Below are positions 36,665 through 52,100 of a DNA stretch of 64,000 bases, in pieces. The position numbers were made by a program, and so were the translations under genes. The notes under the pieces are model-generated. The model did no database searches. It was not told the DNA's origin and worked only from the letters and a program-made list of their open reading frames with translations. The stretch is from Aporrectodea caliginosa (lineage: Eukaryota > Annelida > Clitellata > Crassiclitellata > Lumbricidae): the NCBI GenBank assembly GCA_020284085.1, contig JACEVL010000521.1:62001-126000 (forward strand), written 5' to 3'. The first letter of the stretch is position 1; the number at the start of each line of letters is the position of its first letter.

Positions 36665-37176
36665 TTTGACTACAAGATTACTGTGACTACTAATTTTGTG
36701 AATTCGCGCTATCGTCAACTTGGGTCGCAATCGTTATTATACATAAAACTGAAACTGATAAAATGTGCCATTACTGCTGGGTTAGTTCACAAATCCCAAA
36801 TCCGGGGCGAATGTAGGCTATTAGTTGTAGCGCATTTTCAGCTTTCGTGTCTGTCGATAATGCACTTTTTCTTTTTTAACGAAAATAACGATGAATTTTC
36901 GTTAGTGTTATTTTCGTTAAAGTTATCATTTTCGTTAGTGTTATTTTCGTTAAAGTTATAGTTAATTATTTTAGTTACAGTTATCGTTATCGTTAACGAA
37001 ATCATTATTTTCGTTAACAAGCATTTTCGTTACCGTTAGGCTATCGTTGACGCGAATCGAATTCCACGGATCATAATTTACAATCTCCCGGGCAGTTGTT
37101 TTATGCAAGGCATTTAATTATTTATTAATTATTTATGCAAATCATTTACTTATTTATTAATTATTTTATGCAATGC

Positions 37177-37177
<1 letters not shown>

Positions 37178-37254
<77 letters not shown>

Positions 37255-37266
37255 GTCTGTCTGTCG
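37178..37266. repeat. (CT)n microsatellite
   Basis: An almost pure CT run of about 70 bases followed by GTCT units, then a GT-rich run to about 37307. It lies about 360 bases upstream of the TRMT61A start codon, in what may be the 5' region of that gene. Confidence 0.95.
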
Positions 37267-37628
37267 TGCCCGTGCGCATGTGTGTAGGTGTGCGTGTGTG
37301 TGTGTTTCAATCTTTTGCAGCCCGAAAATGGCGAAAGCTCAAATAAAGTTGATAAAGTCATGTCTTCTTTAGCGCAGCTATGGTAATAAGTTGTAAGATT
37401 CAAACATTACATTACGACAGCAGATCACATTGGAATATGATGCAAATAAGTGCCTGCTATTGCTAACTATGGCGCTAAGTAAAATTTCTTAGTTTTACAT
37501 TACGATGTAAAAAAAAGCGAAAGTGCTACACTATTATCTTACTTACACACACATGCATGGGTTTGCGACTTCCGGTTTCGAAATAATATGAAACGTGACT
37601 TTTAAGTTAATCATAAATCAGACTAAAA

Positions 37629-40331
<2,703 letters not shown>

Positions 40332-40336
40332 TTGCA

Positions 40337-40585
40337 GGGTGTCAGTCTAGTGGTTAGTGTGAGGGACTGTTGGATCAGAGGCTGGGGTTCAGATCCTGAC
40401 CAGGCAGAAAGATATGCTAAACTTTATGTTCCACTAGGGTCTAAGAGTAAACTTGGCTGCAAACTGAGCATGGATCAGTGTATTGTGTTTGTGGGAAGAT
40501 CAGTCGATTGGTCACCCATCCTTGCATGCCAAGGCCGAGAAACTGAAGTCGCTAACACTTTGCACCCATGGCTGCCTCTTTTGGT
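40337..40585 (+). mobile_element. tRNA-derived SINE, family B, in TRMT61A 3' UTR
   Basis: Box A-like 'gtctagtggttagtgtgagg' and box B-like 'gggttcagatcctgacc' are followed by the family B body, including 'aactgaagtcgctaacac' and 'ggctgcctctt'. It starts about five bases past the TRMT61A stop, so it probably forms the start of the 3' UTR unless splicing or early polyadenylation removes it. Confidence 0.8.
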
Positions 40586-41880
40586 TGGATTGAGGGACTG
40601 GTCTTCTGAACGTTTCATTATAGTTCTGGACCAGTCTTTAGGTTTGTTGAATAAGATTTGGAGAAAAAACGTTTTAGTAAATACAGAGTTTATCAACAGA
40701 ATTTGTCAGACTCAAATTTTAAACTAAACTTTTTAATAAGCTAAAAAAATTGCACAACCAAAAACTCGTAACAAGTTGAAAATCACATCCAGTGTTCACT
40801 ACTAGCTTAACAATTTGCAGAAAAGTAGGATATATATATGTGTATAAGCTGCTGTTTTTGCTACAATGATGAAAAGTGCCATTTGTGCTCCCAAGTGCGG
40901 GAAACCAAAATCGAGATTCCTTTTATGTCCGAAACAGAGAAACCACCAATCACAAACCATGCAATAAGAATGGTCCAGTTTGTGCTCTGCCATCAAGTAC
41001 ACATTTCTACTCCTCAAAGATTACTCCGGTTGAATCATTCTGCAAAGATGTAGTGTGGATTGTTTATACACACCTGGTTTACACACCATTCTGTTTAACA
41101 ATAAGTCCTGTTATGTGCGTGCCCAAGTTGTTAACCTATTGTTAACACATCATACATGAACAGCAGTGTAGCGGTAAGCATCCTTTTTACATATGCCTGA
41201 TTTACATGCTGTATCTTAAAGCACGTCCGCGACATAACCAAGTTAAAAAATCCACTTTATTATAACCATGAACATACAACAGGTGGATAGGTTTGAAAAG
41301 GTGCAATAGAAACATACACATTGCAAGAAAGAAGAAAAACCAAATAATTATTGGCCATTTACAGAAACACTGTTACAGGCATCATATAGCGAAATGTGTC
41401 AGCCATAAACTTGGAAACACAGGTAGAATCCATACAACCACATGTATCCAGGTCATGATTATTAGCATTGTTCTGAATACATATCATCAGTGATGATTAT
41501 TTACCAATTATTATTTACTATTTGTACATGTACAGGTGTATTAATTTTCAAGTAAAATTCGTGGAATCATCCCAGCAATGAATCATTTACGATAAACACA
41601 CTGGTTTATTTGTCAAAACAGGGCTAAGGGGGATGTTGGGAGTCGAAAAATTTACCGTTTACCAAGTATATGAATACAGGTCAAAATCTAATGTCAAAAT
41701 TGTTGCACACGAAAAAACTGACAACTTGAGATTTTTTTTACTTTCCTGACCCCTAACATCTTTTCAGTTACTTTAGCTGAAGGGGTTAAGAACTAAATCA
41801 CTGGATAAACTAACTAATTACTTCTTACTTATCACCCAAGTCAACGCATTTGCCTTTCAATGAACGATCAGTCAGATTCC
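40586..41880. other. Intergenic, unrecognised
   Basis: AT-rich sequence between the 3' ends of TRMT61A and atlastin. Short open frames at 40838-41145 (plus) have no recognisable domain. No canonical plus-strand AATAAA signal for TRMT61A was found close by. Confidence 0.3.
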
Positions 41881-42195
41881 AGTGAAGAATGACCATCTCA
41901 GAAAATTGCACAATTTTTTCCCAAATCCTGAGGGATCCTTTCTACTCTCAACTTTAAAGAAGTTACATTGTGTCAGGACTGCGATGGCTCAATCCAGATC
42001 CTTCGCCTGCATAGGTCCTTCTCTGTGGAATGGACTTCCTCCACCGGTTCGCTCTGCCATCCTTTCTGGTAGTCTCTCCTCATCTTTTTCTAAACTAAAA
42101 TCCTGCCTTTTCCCTCGGGTTGCTCGCACTGGGAGCGCTTCTGAAAGGCTTGCTGTGAGAAACGCTTTATAAATAGCCAAATACAATATAATACA
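41880..42195 (+). mobile_element. LINE 3' end with reverse-transcriptase C-terminus
   Basis: A plus-strand frame reads RSFACIGPSLWNGLPPPVRS and then SSFSKLKSCLFPR, the conserved end of CR1/L2-like reverse transcriptases. A tail follows with 'gggagcgcttctgaaagg' and 'cgctttataaatagc', ending in ACAATATAATACAA. 5'-truncated. Confidence 0.85.
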
Positions 42196-43135
42196 ATTGT
42201 TACTAAATACTCGTAGACAAATTACGCATTAACAATTACTAAACATTGTTCTTTAAGAATATTCAGTTGGATATGTCTCACGGGTTAAATATTACTAATT
42301 AATGTCATCATATAGCTTTTAAATTCTTGTTTCTTTCATTTATATTACTATTTACAGTATCCATATTGTTCTTCATTTAATTTTCAGTGTTACATCTATT
42401 CAAAAGCATATCAGGTATGGACATAAATGCGCCTGATCTGAAGTAAATGTTGCACCAAATTTCAGTAAAATGGGACTGGTTTTACATCAAACTCTAATGA
42501 AACACATAAATGTAAATCTTTGAAATTTCTCAGCGCTACACAAAAGCCATGTCCGAGAGACCAGCTTATTCACCGGAGCTACATCAAATCAAGTCTGCAA
42601 TAGCCAGGTTGTTTTGACATTGTTGATTTCCTACATAATTAACAAGCAACAAATGGATTTTGCATTCTACCACAATATAACGCATCATTTTTATCACTTC
42701 TAAGCAACACTCCACTTCGAAATCACAATCCTTTAGCACAACCGGTTGAGATTAACAAGGCCCAAGATTCGTAAACAGAAAATATGAGATTTTAACCCAG
42801 ACCAGAAAGACATCAGAGGACTTTTAGACAGAGAAACAGCCAGCAAATTCCACAGCTTTGTAATCGCAGCGGGACTGACTGACTGGTGGTGCTCTGCAGG
42901 CGTACGTTAGACCTGTTCAAGGTCCTACTCAGTGAGAATCTTAAGTTTTTAATCTTTAGTTCAAGGCAAGCACTGAAACAAATATTCACCAAAAATGCAC
43001 TAAAAATTCTGTCAAAAAATGAAATTCATGAATTTGAAATGTTTTGTTCTTCCACCACATCACACAGGCACCACTGAAATGGAGAAATTTCGCTAGTCGA
43101 CAGACAGCCTGGGCAAAAGCCAAACGAAACACTTG

Positions 43136-46100
43136 CTACTGGGTCTTCTTTGTATCGGAGGCGACCTGTGGAACTGCAGACGCACTGCCAGGACGGACCA
43201 ACTACAAAAGACCAAAACACAACCACAACATAATAACAGCTAACTAGTATTTTGCTTAGGATGCATGTATCCAGGGCAACTGGGGGCAATCCGTGGCAAA
43301 TTGCACGACCCAGGTGACCCTAGTTAAATGATTGGCAGGCTCAATGCTTAATGCTTTGCCAAATACTGCCAGGTTGAGCCAGACCTGCCCTGTCTGGCTC
43401 AAGCTGGTTCACAACCTGGTAATGTAATGTAATGTAATGTAATTAGCAACTTCTATTGCGCCGGTGTCTAATGCACAAGGCATCAACCGATGGCGCATCA
43501 AAACAATCCGTAATCAGGTCAACATCCAGAAGATCAGTCCGTAAGAGACAGAGAGGCAGCCTAAGGTGGATAAGCAATTTGAAAGAGGTAAGTTTTCAGC
43601 CGAGAACGAAATGACACAAGCGACTGAGCACAGCGCACAGATACAGGAAGAGAGTTCCAAAAGGCAGGCCCAGCAACCGAAAAAGCTCGTTCACCGAGAA
43701 CAGTTTTTGATTTAGGTATGACCAGACAAAGACAATCAGATGACCTCATTGAATAATGATAAGTCAGAGGAATAAGAACAGATTTTAAATATTGTGGTTG
43801 GCTAGAGTTCAAAGTTTTATAAACTATGAGCCCCAGTTTGAAACGAATTCTTTCATGAACAGGAAGCCAATGCAGAGATTTAAGCAGAGGGGTTATATGT
43901 TCATATTTGGATGTATTAGTTATGGCTCTAGCCAAAGAGTTCTGAACCCTCTGCAGCTTCAGTATGTTTGATTTATTGATACCAGTAAGAAGTGAGTTAC
44001 AATAGTCTAGGCGACTGGAAACCAATGCATTTGCCAGAGATATTCTTGCAGACATGGGCACATAACGCCTAATTCTGCGTATATCACGAATGAACATATA
44101 GGATGCCTTACAAATACTGTTTACATGGCCAGTGAGAGACATGGTAGAATTAAAGACAACGCCTAAGTTGCGTGCAGCATCAGCCAGCTCAACAATTGAG
44201 TCACCCAGTTTCAATGACTTAAGCCCATCAAATTTCTTAAGTTGCTGTGGAGTGCCAAGTAACAGAAATTCAATCTTTGATGGGTTAAGAAGGAGTTTAT
44301 TGGATGCCATCCAGGACTGTACTTCATCAAAGACAGCAGACAACAGCTGTACAGATGAGTCACATGACAGACTGTCAAATGAAATGTAAATTTGAGTGTC
44401 ATCAGCATAGAAATGGTATTTCAGCAAATGATTATCAAGCAATGCTCCTAATGGTGTGGTGTATAATGTAAACAAAAGAGGGCCAAGCACTGATCCCTGT
44501 GGTACACCGCAAGTCAACAAAGCATCGGATGAATAATTACCATTTAAATACACTGATTGAGTGCGTGGACTAAGATAAGTACTAAACCAATCTAGTGCAG
44601 GGCCAGAGATCCCAAACCAGTTCTCAAGACGATGAAGAAGAATAGAATGATCCACAGTATCAAAAGCAGCAGACAAGTCAAGAAGAACAAGTGCTGTCAC
44701 CTTACCACCATCCATTGAGCAAATGATGTCATTATGAACAGTAAGAAGTGCAGATTCTGTTGAGTGAAACTTACGATAGGCAGACTGAAAAGGGGAGATT
44801 AGGGAGTTTGATGACAGGTGAGTTTGCATGCGATTCAAGACTATCCGTTCAAGGATTTTAGATATAAAATTCAAGGTTGAGATAGGCCTATAATTTGACA
44901 GATCATCAGGATCAAGAGAAGGTTTCTTAAGCAGCGGGTGAACTATGGCATGAGCAAAAGTAGATGGGAAAGATCCCTCATGCAATGAGAAATTGATAAT
45001 TGATGTAATGGTGGGACCCAGGACATCAAAGCACTCTTTAAGAAACCAAGTAGGAATGGTGTCAAGGAGACCGGTTTTGTTAGGCGAGGAAAAGATAAGT
45101 GTTCGAACCTCTCCCACAGTAGTTGGCAGAAAGTAGTCCATGATAGGAGGTGTACAATTTGGATAGAGGAATTTGTCCAGTGCAAAGGAACTAATCAATT
45201 TAAGTCGTATACTAGAAATTTTGTCTGCAAAAAAGTTCAAGAATTTACTTGCAAGGTCATGGGCAGCTAAGCACATTGTAGGAGCCAAATGTAACTTCTC
45301 CCGATGTAACAATTTATTTAAGGCCAACCACAAAGATTTTGGTGATGCAGAACTTTCAGCAATTAAATTAGTCAAATATTCAGATTTGGCAGATGAAACA
45401 AGTTTTCGAACATGTTTACACTGTTGCTTAAACTTAATGTGATCAGAAGGCAGACGAGAGTGGTGCCACCAACGCTCCAATTGACTTCTTCGACGCCTAG
45501 CCTCAGAAATAGCAGAGTTAAACCAAGGCTGTGGTGTGCGCTCTACAACCCTCTTAATTTTAAAAGGAATTTGCTTATCAAGCAGCTCAGTTAGAGTGGA
45601 CTGGAACTGCAGAGCCAGCTCATTAGCGGTTTGTGCAGGAGATAGCAACAATGGAGATGCCAAGATATCATTCTTTAGCTTATTTAAATCAATTTTATGC
45701 CAGGGGCGAAATTTAACAATTCTATAATTTGGTGGGGCTTTAAAAGGGAAGTCAAATTTTGAGAAAATGGCAACATGATCCGAAAAATATGACTCTACAG
45801 AAGTAACAGAATGAAGTGACTTAGAATCAGAACGAGTTATCAGGACATCCAAAATGTGACCTTTATTATGCGTAGGAAAGGTAATGAGCTGTCGCATGTC
45901 AAACCCTTCCAACATATCAAGAAATGCCAATGAGTAGTGATTAGCTACATCTACATCAATATTAAAGTCACCCATAATAACTATTTCTGAAGGAGATGAA
46001 ATCAAGTACTCAAGTAGTGACTGAAATTCACTCAAAAAGTCAGTCAAAGAGAGGGATGGTGGGCGATAAATATTAACAAACAATCAATACTTGCTTGTTA

Positions 46101-49100
46101 CCAGAATTTAGAGTAGCAGCCAAGACTTCAAATGACTTGGGCTTTGGAATAGGCAAACTGAACTTATGCAGTGGGAGATATGATTTGAAAAGAAAAGCAA
46201 GCCCTCCACCCTTACCACTAGACCGAGGTTCATTCAGGATAGAAAAGGTTGGGGGTGTCACATCAGAAATAAATGCTGCTGTATCATTGGGTTGCAGCCA
46301 GGTCTCATTCAGAGCAAGTATATGTAGATAATGCTGACAAAGAAAATTATGTAAGACTGCAGCCTTATTTCGAAGAGAACAAATATTTAACAGACCAATA
46401 CTTAGACTTTGAATTCTAATTGGACCAGGGTTTATTTCAATGTCACCAGCCAAAAGAAATAGCAGAAGCAGATATAAAGACAACCCACGACATTTAGTTG
46501 AAGATGATCTGCGCAAACCTGCACGAAGAACAGGATAAGAAGTATAGTTACTTGAACTATACAAGAGAACATATGATCGAACCGAAAGAGCAACACCCGG
46601 AACCAGATAAAAAGAATGGGCCTGAGCCAAGTTTGTAAATAGACCAGAATGTGGTGATGCATTGGAAAAATCAGTGACAGAGTTGTCTAAACCAGATTTG
46701 GCAAAGAGCAGAAGCATGAAAAACACACAATGTAAAATCAAGCAACATGAAGAGGCAGCCATAGTGAATGTCATTATGTCAATACTAGGAGGTCTGGTCT
46801 GGCATATCGGGCTAGTATACATATACATTTATATATAAATAAACATTAAAATAAATGTATGGCATAAGTGCATTAATATATAATACAGTTTCTGTATTCA
46901 TGACTTTCCATGCAGTTTCTCTATTCACGACCTTCCACTGCAAGTCTTTCTGCCTCATCCCATGACATCTCCAAAGACATTGCCAGCCAAAGTCTTTGTA
47001 AACTACATTTTGTGCACAGCTTCATTTCCATACAAATACTGCTAAGATAACCAGAAAAGATACCACCAAGCAGACCTCACACACACGTAGAACCCCACTC
47101 ACCATCCAGAGGTGACAGTTGCCATCATATCAAAGGTAAAGATGCATAACAACGAGAAACACTCACCTCGTGCAACGTAGTAGCTGCAACGTCGATCGCT
47201 TTCCCCACCTCCGGATAGCTCCCTGTCGCCCGCGTGTACACCCACGCCCCAAGCACGCCGAGCAGAGCGAGCATGAGCAGATTCAAGACGTTCGCAACGG
47301 ACTCCAGTCCCAGCATTCCCATCAGAGTTCCAATAATGTACAATGCCAAGATCGTCGTGAAAATGATCATCGGCGTCTGGACTCCTGTGTAGACATTCTT
47401 TGCGATGTTGTGCTTGAGTAGGTTGTCGTAGGCTGCCTCTAGCTCTTCCTCCAGCTGAGCTGCGTAGACCTTGCTGAACTCGTCTCCACCCATCTTGCGT
47501 GCGGAGTTGAAGAGATCCAGTGCCTCCTTTCGGCAGCGAAGGTTTTCCGTGTTGAGTAGATCAGGGTGAAGGTATGGCTTGTCACCACCACAAACCTTAA
47601 AAATCAACATAGAAATTATTTACTTCTGGACTGTTCATTGAAGCAATACTGTTAGTTACTTAACGGGAGCTAAATAAATAATGACCAATGTGCTATATCA
47701 TATCACAAAGAATATGTGAAGGACTGAAGGTAGATATGTTTCGGCTGATCGATAAGCATGGAATCTTGCAGTCCCTCCACCAATACCGCCATTCACCCAC
47801 CGTCGTCTGCCCCAAGCTCCTCGACTTATCACCCACTGGCTTTCCATTTCAAACTGAAGTATCACTTCTTCAAGAATTCCTACCCTAATCCATCCGACCC
47901 ACCACCTTCGAAGCTTTCTCATCCTCAATGAAACCTGCCTTAGCAGCTGCTCTGCCTCCTCTCTCTGGTCTCTCTGGCAACTGGACTCGGATCACAACTG
48001 CACATTGATCTGCGGACAACCCACTGATATGACGCAATGCTTGTGAATAAGTTGGTGCCCTGAGCTTGCTTTGAAGTAGCACTTTAGAAATGTGGAGTTT
48101 ACGATTACGTGTCTTAAAGCAAGAGAGAGTTCAAGTATTGGACAAAATTATTGGTAGTGACAGAAAACTCAGTACTCCTGATCCTTCAAACATCCCGATA
48201 TCTAACTGCACTTTGCCTGACAACTGACTAACAGAGCCACAGATTTCCTCTTCTGTACGACCTTGCACACATTAAATTTTTAATAATAACAATAACATTA
48301 AGTTCAATCAGAAGTTGTACCTTCTCCATTTCTTTGGTGTAGAGATCCTTTGCATTGGCAACAGCTGATAGGTTGTTGGCCTCTGCGGTCGCCTGTAACA
48401 CAAACAACTCAACTGCTTAGTTTTAATATCTGAGGAAAAAATATGGGGCCGTAACGAGTAGTAATTATTAGAATTAAGTGTAATTTATACACGTAGTAAC
48501 CACAAATAAACAGTAAACTGACCTGTAACATTGATTTTGGCTCAGGTAACTCATTTCCTTGGTAGATCTTCATGTATGCCTACAACAGTTTAACAAACAA
48601 TTAAGAAAAATCCATGTGAAACCTGTACACAATAGAGAGTCAACAGGGCAGAAATGGCAACCCCACGTTTGAAGCAACCTACCTTTGAAGTAGCATCACC
48701 TGTAGAATTCAACTCAATTTCTACATCAAAATGTTGAAAAGAGAGCTCATAACTTTAGGAAAACCAAAAACCTACTGAGAAACAGTAAAACTAGATCAGC
48801 TATAACAATACCTTTGAAGCTGCACCTAGGATCATGCTACATGTACAATGAGAGGTTACATTACATTGTTAAAGTCATTGGAAATATTACATATCCAACT
48901 AGATAACAAACTCTCACATTGTGGGACACGGTAGTTGATTGGTTAAAGTGCTTGCCTTGTAATGTAAAGAGTATGGGTTCAAAACTCTTTGTGACAGTTA
49001 CTGTATATGATGGACATTGAGCAAATCCTTCATCCACAGTTGCTCACTACCATTGGTGCTTGGCCATTAGATATTGGTGCCTACTGGTAATACATGCATA

Positions 49101-52100
49101 ATAATAATAATAAAACTCTTACATGAAACTTCAATTGAAACATAGTGTGCTGTAAAGAAGCTCTCATATGTATACTCTACGTTCACATCCACAATGTTCA
49201 TAATTGTAATTGCATATTTATACAGCACCACCTCAAGACAGACTCATCAGAGATGCTGCCAACCTAACACAGCGTTTCAGAAAAAGAGCAAAGAAAGGCT
49301 GAGACGCAGTTTGTTCCAGATGGATGGGCCAACCACAGCAAAACTCGTAAATACTGTCAATGTGATTATGGAGAATTATTGATTTGGAAATGACTTTTTA
49401 AACAGTGTGCTACCTTGAAGTATTCGATAAGTTCTCTGCCAGTGATGGGCGAACCGTTGATTTCCTTAACGACGAGGTTGTTCGCACTCAGAAGCGAACC
49501 AACAAACTCCTTTACGTTAATCTTGAAATCGTCTTCGATGTCTAGACACAAAATTACACAACAACAGACAGATAAAATAAAATTATTTATTGCAATAAAT
49601 AATCAATAATAAATAATTAACAATAAATAAATAAAAATATTAAATTTAATAATTTAATTAATTAATTAGTAATTAAATAAATAATAATTAACTGATAAGC
49701 TGACAGGAGCATCATAACATGAGGAAAATGGTGCTACAGAAGCTTCTGGATTAGATATATCAAAAATACAATAATGACAAAACTAACAATTACAAAACAG
49801 CAAAAATATGTGGCAGCATAATACTACATTTAATTAATTTACTTCTATTGTCCAATTATCAAAATTAACAAAGTATCAATCGAAAGTCACTTCAAGTGAA
49901 ATCGTGGCCATAGTAACCGTTACAGAAGCCAGATCCAAATCTGATAAGTCAGAGAAATGAGAACTGAAGCTATGCACATAAGCAAAGTCTAAGACAGGGT
50001 GGGATGCGTACGAACCATGGGCCGGGTCTGGCCCCTGGCGACCTTTGAACCGGCCCTTGACATGTCTTTTATATCAGCATGGTACCTAGCACTTGGAAAC
50101 CTTTTATCCATTTTATGTATTTTTGAAACTGAATAAGCTTAGGTATTAGGATAATTTTAGGTTTTCAACATAAAATTATCTTCATTTACTTTAACAGTTA
50201 TTCTACAATATTTAGTTTCAATAAAATTAATATTGGCTCATTTTCTGGGGCAAATAAATATGCAAAAATAAGCCCACGATTGGCATACGGCCCCTGAGCT
50301 AAACATTTTAGGGCGGCCCTCTGTTAAAAGAAGTTGCACATGCCTTGTCTAAGAGATGCAACATGAAGCCCACCATTTCAAACCTGTACATTACCTGCTT
50401 ACAAGTAGATAATGTACAGGAGAGCCAATGGTGGCAATGTTAAAATGAAAATAAAATATGCAGAAAGAGAGGAGAATCAGAAGAGAAAGACATACCTGAC
50501 AAGCGGCCATCAAACTGTGGCATTGTGGCGACCGTGAGTCCAGGATGAGGCATGAGAAAGCATCCGATCTTCACAAAGCACGAACGCAGGTGATTCCTCA
50601 GCTGCTGCAGCTCAGAGTGCTGGATTTCGTTTATCTGTTGCCGAATCAGATGACAAAACCACTCTGGAATCTCATCATCTTATTTACTCAAATTTCTGGG
50701 GTGCAAATTATGAATTTATGATGCAGCAGAAACAGCTTTCGCATAAACACCGATTTGTATGCGCGAGAGTGTAGTGCTTAGGATGCTGGACTAACAGCCC
50801 AGAGGTTTTGTGTTCAAATTCCCACCAGCCTTCTATTCCACTTGCACCTCTACCGACTAGGCTATACATGAGTACATTGGCAGCACAGTAAGATTATAAA
50901 GTGATTGGGAGAAATGTCTTCTCAATCTCGATGCTAAGGCAAAGAAAATAAAGTCGCAAACTCTTCATACACATGACTGCTTCTCAGAGTTAGCTTTACA
51001 ATATCTCTTCTTCCTTGCAGTCTCAGCGAGGTAATGACAACTTAAAATTTATATAGCTCCAATGTTCCATGTATCCTACAAACAGATGACATTTATACCG
51101 CATCCTTTTTGGCCTATGCAAACACATGAAGGAGTAAGCATGACATACCTGGAGTCGTTGGTCGAGAAGTCGTTCTCCTCCGACGCTACCATACTCGTAA
51201 TCATAGGGAAACGGCCAGTCACGCACGAGGAAATGCAGATGCTACAGCAGTCAAAAAACACAGCAGGGCATTGTCATTAGTCTTTCATTTATTCCTTTAT
51301 TTATTTCATAGCTAATTCTGAGACATTGCAGCATTCTCCGACAACGATAATGTTCTGCTCAGATGTAGAGGAACAAATTTGAGATAATTTAGATAATAAT
51401 AAGAATGCTATCCCTAATTTTGACATCCTGAGGAATCATATTGTTTAAGGAAATGTGTTGCACACATGACTACCTAAAACAAATGTGTTATACGGTAGTT
51501 TTTATGTCACACAGAAACTTCTGGAAGCCAAGAGGCAGCCCTTCTTCTGTCAACTCCACTGCAACACTTTCACATGATCATCATCCTTCAAGCAAACGAA
51601 ACTAAGTTCTTAGATAACTCTGAAGTCAGCATGGACTTGTGGCATTTTGCTACTGACCTGAAATGGTTTTGTCGTGGTGGCTTCTAGTGCCAGTCTTCCA
51701 TATTCGGTAAAAAGCTGCAACGGAAAAGCAGAAATAAAAATAGAACTAAAAACCACAAGAAGTCAAATCTTTTGAATTTATCAGTGCCTGTTGAAGTTTG
51801 ATGCCTGGTATATATGCATCTAATCTCTTTTATTATTATCTTCTCTCTGGGACAGGCAAAGAACTACATACAAACTCTGCACATTTCTTAATCACCAAAA
51901 TCATTAGCAAGTGTTATACTGCCCTGCTTTGGCAAAAGGAAGCAAGTCACAGATTTTAGTTTCTGAGAAAAATGCGAAAAACAACTCAGGCCTGAAAATC
52001 GGTCTGAATTTACGCGTACAATTCCAAGGCAAAAAGAAGCAAGTCCATGCGTAATTGCGTATGCATCAGATACGCATGGACTTGCTTCTTTTTGCCTTGG

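Larger units (their letters stand above)
34191..37045. mobile_element. hAT-like element with BED exon and nested LINE
   Basis: The two ends are inverted and built on CGTTAACGAAAA: 34200-34400 on one side, and the complementary TTTTCGTTA-rich 36880-37040 on the other. Long subterminal runs of AACTAAAACTGAA words (34250-34750) and inverted AGTTACAGTTATAG words (35240-35380 and around 36950-36990) accompany them, a composition known from some hAT families. Inside are a BED zinc-finger exon (36391-36664) and a degenerate reverse-transcriptase fragment (35640-36240). Exact ends and a target-site duplication could not be fixed. Confidence 0.65.
43419..46830 (-). mobile_element. Nearly intact APE-type non-LTR retrotransposon with 2A motif
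   Basis: One long coding region, interrupted only by a small frameshift near 46080, encodes an N-terminal leader, an apurinic-like endonuclease and a reverse transcriptase. The 3' end finishes in tandem ATTAC units (plus-strand GTAATGTAATGTAATG at 43419-43441), as in CR1/L2-type elements. 3'-UTR copies of the same family are at 21725-21870 and probably 13990-14130. It is inserted in the atlastin gene in the same orientation. The 5' end is not sharply defined. Confidence 0.93.

Noticed and set aside
47030..47110. GTGAGT-type donor near 47105 as evidence for another atlastin exon
   Set aside because: No acceptor AG precedes it in the short interval and the translation does not resemble an atlastin C-terminus.
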